Part shown: in pieces, positions 59,130 through 64,000 of the stretch | Layout of the letters: each line of letters opens with the position of its first letter | Numbering within the stretch: position 1 is the stretch's first letter | DNA from: Acidobacteriota bacterium | GTDB taxonomy: Bacteria > Acidobacteriota > Blastocatellia > Chloracidobacteriales > Chloracidobacteriaceae | Direction: 5' to 3' | Assembly (NCBI GenBank): GCA_016208495.1 | Contig: JACQXX010000083.1 | Span: 37,489-101,488, forward strand | DNA length: 64,000 nt | Notes under the pieces: generated by a model | Database searches by the model: none | What the model saw: only the letters and a program-made list of their open reading frames with translations | Told to the model about the DNA's origin: nothing | Made by a program: the position numbers and the translations under genes

Positions 59130-60077
59130 CTAACCAGCCACAACCCGGTTGCGGCCAAGCCGTTTGGCCTGATAGAGGAATTCGTCAACTCGGTTGGTAA
59201 GCGAAGCCAGTGTTTCGGAACCCTGATATTCGGTGACCCCAAAACTTGCCGAAATCAGACCGACTTGATCCACTGGCGTCGAAGCCAGTTTTTCTCTGAG
59301 TTTTTCGGCAATTTCACTTCCGATGGGAAGCCGTGTCCGCTGCAGGAGCGCCATAAATTCTTCGCCGCCCCACCGGGCAATTGTGTCACTGGTCCGAAGC
59401 GATGATTGAATGGTTGCAGCCACATGCTGGAGGACTCGATCCCCCATGTCGTGGCCAAACTGATCATTAATCCCTTTAAAATGATCAATATCCAGCATCA
59501 CCAGGGTAAATGGTGACTGATAGCGTTCGGCCACTTTCATTTGCTCTTCGACCACGACCATAAACTTCCGCCGGTTGGAAATCCCGGTCAGCGGATCAGT
59601 CGTGGACAAACGAACCAGTTCGGTATTGGCGGCTTCCAACGCCGCTTTCTGAGCTTCGAGTTTTTGGTTTTGGACTTTGATGATGCGGTAGGATTCAGCG
59701 AGTTTGAGAATCGTGCCAACGCGGGCTTCGAGTTCGGTGGCGTCAATTGGTTTGCGGATGTAGTCAACGGCGCCAGCTTCGAGGACGGTTTTGAGGTTGG
59801 TTGAGGTGGTCATCACTCCCGTGCACATCATCACGGGAATATCCATGGTCGCAGAATCAGCTTTGAGGCGACGAATCAGCTCCAACCCGTCCATTTGCGG
59901 CATTTCCCAATCAGTAATAATCAAATCAGGTATTCGCTGATGGGCAATGTGCAAGGCCGTTGGTCCATCCAGCGATTGAAAAACCTCAAACTGGCTGTAG
60001 TAGCGCTCAAACAGAGCCACCAAAACCACGAGGATATGGGGATCATCGTCAACAATAAGGACTTTTCGCTTTTCCAT
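59130..60077 (-). CDS. Response regulator with GGDEF diguanylate cyclase output
   Basis: A 315-residue PleD/WspR-like protein. The receiver domain (1-125) has VDDD at 9-12, phospho-acceptor Asp56 (IITDWEMP), Thr86 and Lys109 (KP). A coiled-coil linker (about 130-158) leads to a GGDEF domain starting STTDPLTGISNRRKF. The active site is GGEEF (237-241), and an inhibitory I-site RTSD lies at 228-231, five residues upstream as in PleD. It should make c-di-GMP when phosphorylated and be feedback-inhibited. ATG 60077 matches receiver family starts. It is directly upstream of the propeller kinase. Confidence 0.94.
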   Translation of the reverse strand: MEKRKVLIVDDDPHILVVLVALFERYYSQFEVFQSLDGPTALHIAHQRIPDLIITDWEMPQMDGLELIRRLKADSATMDIPVMMCTGVMTTSTNLKTVLEAGAVDYIRKPIDATELEARVGTILKLAESYRIIKVQNQKLEAQKAALEAANTELVRLSTTDPLTGISNRRKFMVVVEEQMKVAERYQSPFTLVMLDIDHFKGINDQFGHDMGDRVLQHVAATIQSSLRTSDTIARWGGEEFMALLQRTRLPIGSEIAEKLREKLASTPVDQVGLISASFGVTEYQGSETLASLTNRVDEFLYQAKRLGRNRVVAG

Positions 60078-60188
60078 ACAGGTGTCCCGGCAGGTGATGA
60101 GGATGGGACTTGTGGGAAGTGTGCGCACGAACGTGAGTGGATTGTTCACGAAAACCGGCATGGAGCAAAGCCTTTTTTCCTGGTATTT

Positions 60189-61205
60189 TCAGCCATCATT
60201 CTTCAACCCGTTGTCTTCAATCCGCACGGCTTTCTCAATGGTATCCATAATCACCTGGGCAATTTCGGATTCGGCATGCACATCGCGCAGGTAGAGACCC
60301 ATACACGACATGGTCGCCTCCATTAACATTGGGGCTTCACGCGGTCCAATCAGGTCAATGCGTGAAATGATGCTGGGTAACTCCAGGTGTTCCAACACTT
60401 TCCGGCATAATGAAACTTCGGCTTCATTTGGTTCAGCCCGAATAATGGTGGCGCCATGTGAAAAATTCGACCGAAAATCGCCTTCGTGTGGGCGTTTTAA
60501 AATGGCGTAGGCGGCGTCTTGAAACGTCATCATGACGGACCGTTCGCCCTGAGCAATTCCTGGAATAAACTCCTGAACCAGTACTTCCCCGTCAGTGAAG
60601 AGAAATTGCTCAACCTGAGCCACTGATCCGCCGGGAAACCGTTCAATACCAAACCCGCCAAATCCCTGGACCGGCTTGATGACATAGCCTTGTGGAAGCT
60701 GCTTCCCGATTTCTTCGATTTCAGCCAGTGATCTCGCCAGATAGGTTGCAGGCATCGGAACACCCGCTGAAAACAATTTGACCAGATATCGCTTGCTTTC
60801 CAGGTCCGAAATAACTGTTTCCACCGGGTTGATGACCTTGGTCCGACTCAACTGTTTCAAAAGCTGAAGCCGCTCACAAATCGTGCCTCGAAAATCGTGC
60901 GCCCGTTGCGAACTTCCGACACCACGCACAAAAATCACATCCACCGTCTCGTCAATTGGCACCTGTTCGAGCCGTTCTCCGGTTAAAAGATTATGAATCT
61001 GGCGAAAAGTTAACTCTGGCGTGATGTCCTGCCAGGTGAAGTTAAACACGTCAAAGCGCCCATCCCGGTGCATTTCCAGGACCAATGCGGCTTCCTCATC
61101 GCCGAAGTCGTCATAATTCCCCCACCCAAAGGTCACTTCAGGGTTAATCGGGGAAGCAAAAGTATTATCAGAGTACATCAAGGCAACGCGAATTTTGGGA
61201 GGCAT
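60189..61205 (-). CDS. ATP-grasp ligase (glutathione synthetase/RimK-like)
   Basis: A 338-residue ATP-grasp enzyme. The central domain YVIKPVQGFGGFGIERF carries the ATP-binding Lys and Gly loop. EVLVQEFIPG, SVMMTFQDAAYAI, FSHGATIIRAEPNEAE and the C-terminal ISRIDLIGPREAPMLMEA provide the Mg/ATP Glu and Asp residues. The layout resembles GshB (glutathione synthetase) C-terminal halves, but no gshA is nearby and the N-terminus is different, so the substrate is unknown. It could ligate an amino acid to a peptide or metabolite. A repeat array directly upstream leaves no ribosome site for ATG 61205; Met10 is an alternative start. Confidence 0.8.
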   Translation of the reverse strand: MPPKIRVALMYSDNTFASPINPEVTFGWGNYDDFGDEEAALVLEMHRDGRFDVFNFTWQDITPELTFRQIHNLLTGERLEQVPIDETVDVIFVRGVGSSQRAHDFRGTICERLQLLKQLSRTKVINPVETVISDLESKRYLVKLFSAGVPMPATYLARSLAEIEEIGKQLPQGYVIKPVQGFGGFGIERFPGGSVAQVEQFLFTDGEVLVQEFIPGIAQGERSVMMTFQDAAYAILKRPHEGDFRSNFSHGATIIRAEPNEAEVSLCRKVLEHLELPSIISRIDLIGPREAPMLMEATMSCMGLYLRDVHAESEIAQVIMDTIEKAVRIEDNGLKNDG

Positions 61206-61210
61206 ATAAA

Positions 61211-61436
61211 AGTGAGTAGTGAGTAGTCAGTAAGTCAGTAAGTCAGGAGTCAATCCGAAAGCAAGTGGCTCAGTTTTGAATCGAACGTATGTTCTGTCAA
61301 CCATAAAAAACCAGGGTAAATTGTGGGGTTCAAGTCTTGAACCAAGCCCAATGACTGTCAACGCCTAAAAATAGAAGCGAGTAGCAAGCTGGGGAAATTG
61401 ACTGCTCGCTACTCGCTACTCGCTACTCGCTCTTTT
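61211..61436. repeat. Facing word arrays (GAGTAGT/GTCAGTA left, CTACTCG right)
   Basis: The left cluster AGTGAGTAGTGAGTAGTCAG with further GTCAGTAA words runs over 61211-61245. The right cluster is three CTACTCG units at about 61408-61431, paired locally with GAAGCGAGTAGC at 61376-61387. They fill the 236-base gap between the ATP-grasp gene and the M1-like gene. Confidence 0.75.
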
Positions 61437-61441
61437 AGGGC

Positions 61442-63646
61442 CTATGGGTTGGACGGTGCACTCCGCTCGGGACGATACGGCGCCCCCATGTATTTCTGGG
61501 CCAGATCCTGCACATTGTCCGGGTTGTCCCCAAGTTTTTGAACTTTGTCGTATTCGGCCACCGCACGGTCACGTTGCCCGGCGGCATCATAGGCCATGCC
61601 TTTGTAGAGCAGTGACCAGACTTCGAGCCACGACGGCAGCAAATCGCCATTGTAGGCTTCATCAAAGGCATCAATCGCCCGCTGAAAGTTTTGCTGCTTC
61701 ATATAGAGCAGGCCCAAATTGTAGTAGGCCCAACTGCTACGGCGATTGAGTTTAACGGCGGCTTCAAATTGCTGTTGGGCTTCAGCGTATTCTTCCTGCT
61801 CCATGTGCTGGATACCACGTCGCACCACCACGGCCACGCGAACTTCTTCAGACGTGCGCAGGAGCTTGCTATCTGGATCAATGACCAGATTTCCCGGTTC
61901 GGTATTGACCTTGAGCGTAAAATCAACCGACTTGCCATTGATTTGCACCTGGGTGCGCTCAATCCCGCCTTTTGATTCCAGTTCAATGTCGAGTGGGAAT
62001 CGAAGTGTTTCCAGATCCTGCTCAATGGTTCCTCGAAGCCGGTAGCTTCCATCTTTGAGCCGAAGAATTTGATAGTCCGGACGAAATTCCGGCACGCCGG
62101 TTGAATCAACCCACTGCCCAAAGAAATATCGCATGTCCTCGCCGGCCACTTTTGAGGTTGCCCGCTCAAAATCACTGATTCCAGGGCGTTTTCCCTGGTT
62201 TTCAGCATAAAAATTCTTGAGGAGGGTTGCCATTTTGGCTTCACCAAGCACACTTGAAAGCATGCGAAACACAAAGGTGCCTTTATAGAAAATGATGGAC
62301 CGATAGGCGGCTGATTGGTCATCCAGTTCAGCCGGAGCGCGCCCAATCGAAGTCTGGCTTTCAAACGCCAGCGCACGTTCCAAAATATCGCGGCACAACC
62401 GGGTAAAAGCCTGCTGATTCATTTGGGATTGCTCAAACAGCATATAGCAGTAGGTGGCCAGCCCCTGCGAAATCCAAATATCGTCAAAGGATTTGAGTCC
62501 GACCGCCTGCCCCCACCACTGATAGGCAACTTCCCGAATCAGCGTTTCCCGTGGCAACTCTTTTGGATTATCCAGTAACCGGCGGGCCAGCAGCGTTACC
62601 CCAGCGGCGGTGTAACTTTCCAGACTCTCGTTGTCAATTTCCGCCACTTGAAGTTTGGTGCCAAACGCATATGGGCCAAATTTCTGATTTAGAAAGCTCC
62701 CGGCTTCGGCCATGATTTCAGCGTAACGTTCAGCCGAACTTTCATTGCCAATTTTGAAATAGAAATCCACATCAAACCCGTTGCGCTGGATTGAACGAAC
62801 CGAATATTCCCCAGCCGCAATCGTGCCAGGCAGCAACGGTTGGGTGACCACAAAGGTATGTCGGGTTCGATTGCCGTTGCCGGTCGGGAGCGGTTTTGAA
62901 GGCGATTGCTGGGCCTCGGTCGTTGATTTTTCCGTTTCGGCTGGTTGAGCTGGCCTTCGTCGCGACCCGGCTGGCTGGCGACGGGTTGGAGGTTTTGCCG
63001 AGTCAGTTTGTTTTCCCGTAACTGGTTTCACCGGGGCTGGCGGAACAAAAGGTTGTTCGGTGTGTTCGCCAAAAGCCACCACTTTAAATTCGCTCGGTGT
63101 CACCAGATTGATGGTGTAGGTGGCCACATCCGATGCGTAGGCGTGAAAGGGAAACCAACGGGCGGCATAGAGCAAATAACACCCTTCTTTCCCGACATAC
63201 GCCAGACGTTTGAGCGCCAAAACCCCGCCTTCAGAAGATAAAAGCTGGCCAGCATACTCAAAGGTCAGGGTAAATGGTTGCCCCACCACCGGCGACTGAC
63301 CAAGCGCAACCTTCACGCTTAAATCCTGTAACCGATCCTGGACAAACTGGAGTGGTTCATTATTGGGACCTGTCACTTTGGTGACTTCGAGTGAGCCGTT
63401 GAGTTCGAGGGTAACCGATTGAACCTGTCGTGTGACCTTCAAGGTGACAATGGCTTTGGCCGCCAACGTTTGGGTCTCAGGGATCAACTCAGCGTCAATC
63501 TTGTAGTCAACCACATCAATCACATCTTCCGCAGACTGAGCCTGCGTCGGGAGTGCTGAAAAAATCAAAAGCAGCATGACTCCCAGAGCACATCGCATCG
63601 CAAAACACACATTTACTTTCTTTTGTAGCCAAAAGGGGGAGCACAT
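61442..63646 (-). CDS. Exported M1 aminopeptidase-like protein with lost zinc site and C-terminal TPRs
   Basis: A 734-residue protein. A signal peptide (CALGVMLLLIFSALPTQAQ, cleavage near residue 37) is followed by the M1 N-terminal beta-domain and a catalytic-type domain, interrupted by a low-complexity Pro/Arg/Gln insert (about 203-258). The zinc motif HExxH-x18-E aligns as Arg371-Glu372-Val-Ala-Tyr375 and Gln394: all three zinc ligands are replaced while Trp-Trp-Gly after the motif and spacing are kept. The exopeptidase GAMEN motif is also absent (ESLESYTAAG). The C-terminus (about 630-720) holds TPR units (AQQQFEAAVKLNRRSSWAYYNLGLLY). It is probably a non-catalytic binding or scaffold protein. 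ATG 63646 follows AAGGAG. Confidence 0.88.
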   Translation of the reverse strand: MCSPFWLQKKVNVCFAMRCALGVMLLLIFSALPTQAQSAEDVIDVVDYKIDAELIPETQTLAAKAIVTLKVTRQVQSVTLELNGSLEVTKVTGPNNEPLQFVQDRLQDLSVKVALGQSPVVGQPFTLTFEYAGQLLSSEGGVLALKRLAYVGKEGCYLLYAARWFPFHAYASDVATYTINLVTPSEFKVVAFGEHTEQPFVPPAPVKPVTGKQTDSAKPPTRRQPAGSRRRPAQPAETEKSTTEAQQSPSKPLPTGNGNRTRHTFVVTQPLLPGTIAAGEYSVRSIQRNGFDVDFYFKIGNESSAERYAEIMAEAGSFLNQKFGPYAFGTKLQVAEIDNESLESYTAAGVTLLARRLLDNPKELPRETLIREVAYQWWGQAVGLKSFDDIWISQGLATYCYMLFEQSQMNQQAFTRLCRDILERALAFESQTSIGRAPAELDDQSAAYRSIIFYKGTFVFRMLSSVLGEAKMATLLKNFYAENQGKRPGISDFERATSKVAGEDMRYFFGQWVDSTGVPEFRPDYQILRLKDGSYRLRGTIEQDLETLRFPLDIELESKGGIERTQVQINGKSVDFTLKVNTEPGNLVIDPDSKLLRTSEEVRVAVVVRRGIQHMEQEEYAEAQQQFEAAVKLNRRSSWAYYNLGLLYMKQQNFQRAIDAFDEAYNGDLLPSWLEVWSLLYKGMAYDAAGQRDRAVAEYDKVQKLGDNPDNVQDLAQKYMGAPYRPERSAPSNP

Positions 63647-63778
63647 CGAGAATTCTCCTTGAAAAAACACCAAAAAAACCTGTTTTGGAAGTTGCCGGCA
63701 GTATAACTTGAAGCCTGGAGGCACGCACGCGTTCTGTTTCTGTTGAACTTCAGATGAGCGAAGTTGTCCACAATTCAA

Positions 63779-63810
63779 ATTATGAAGTATGAAGTATGAA
63801 GTATGAAGAA
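63779..63810. repeat. Short GAAGTAT word array
   Basis: Three to four AAGTATG units (TATGAAGTATGAAGTATGAA) lie upstream of the M1-like gene. No clear opposite arm is visible within the window. Confidence 0.7.
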
Positions 63811-63909
63811 GCTAAATTCTTATAATTCAATAAGATCATTTTTATGGTCCATATTGTATCAGCAATTCTTTGTTTGGAAAACAAAAGCCAAAAAAGATAA
63901 ACTGAAGGG

Positions 63910-64000
63910 ATGACAAACACCAAACAACCGGGAATCAAAGAGCGAACATTTGAAGAAATCTTCGGGAAAGTCAGCGCGAAGTTTGATGAAATCGAGGATT
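63910..64000 (+). CDS. Start of an unidentified protein, 3' truncated by window edge
   Basis: An ATG at 63910 opens a frame that stays open to the window end: 30 residues beginning MTNTKQPGIKERTFEEIFGKV, hydrophilic and helical. GAAGGG directly abuts the ATG, which is too close for an ideal ribosome site, so the start may lie further downstream. There is too little sequence to name a family. Confidence 0.4.
   Translation, partial: MTNTKQPGIKERTFEEIFGKVSAKFDEIED

Overview
The window looks like a chromosomal stretch of a Gram-negative, non-enteric bacterium, most likely a member of the Acidobacteriota (Blastocatellia-like). This is inferred from gene content and not proven. A KDO-8-phosphate synthase implies lipopolysaccharide. 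RNase J, GroES/EL under a CIRCE operator, a type IV pilin, a lone YhbH/DUF444 protein and two very large beta-propeller histidine kinases fit that phylum. Base composition looks close to 50% GC and codon use is fairly even, except at the 3' end of the nrdA intein.

Layout. 0-9.8 kb: the end of a dicarboxylate symporter, an alpha/beta hydrolase, YhbH, a zinc-ribbon protein next to lexA, a pilin with a sigma-54-like promoter, an aminotransferase, a methyltransferase, a CysQ-like phosphatase and kdsA. 9.8-22.4 kb: a propeller histidine kinase, a secreted choice-of-anchor/NHL propeller protein, an acyl-CoA dehydrogenase, a VanZ-like protein, RNase J, Bcp peroxiredoxin and coaE. 22.4-27.7 kb: the ribonucleotide reductase operon nrdAB, with NrdR- and DnaA-like boxes, a leader terminator and an intein inside nrdA. 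27.7-30.4 kb: a small accessory island of two tandem Imm35/YrhB-like proteins, a HicBA toxin-antitoxin pair and an AlbA/Schlafen-type protein. 30.5-40.3 kb: a housekeeping block on the minus strand running ispE, tRNA-Gln, prs, rplY, pth, rpsF, rplI, dnaB, polA, then a LEA14-like protein. rpsR is missing from its usual place between rpsF and rplI. 40.6-46.7 kb: a PilZ protein, a CobW-type GTPase, a TPR protein, the displaced rpsR, a candidate small RNA and groESL. 47-52.4 kb: two paralogous secreted PQQ-type sugar dehydrogenases with Ig and DNRLRE modules. 52.7-63.6 kb: a minus-strand series of an M1-peptidase-like protein that has lost its zinc site, an ATP-grasp ligase, a response-regulator diguanylate cyclase, a propeller histidine kinase, a small unknown protein and a B12-type radical SAM protein.

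Working together. The propeller kinase, the receiver-GGDEF protein beside it and the PilZ protein could form a polymer-sensing to c-di-GMP to surface-behaviour route, with the type IV pilin as one possible output (inference). The secreted sugar dehydrogenases and propeller proteins suggest a life spent on complex carbohydrates.

The most striking non-coding property is a dense population of intergenic repeats, about one per 4-5 kb. Most are pairs of short tandem-repeat 'word' arrays facing each other as inverted arms. The word differs between loci but agrees between the two arms of one locus. Several small non-autonomous elements with terminal inverted repeats (104 bp, about 100 bp and about 78 bp families) occur in more than one copy. 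No transposase gene, rRNA gene or CRISPR array was seen.
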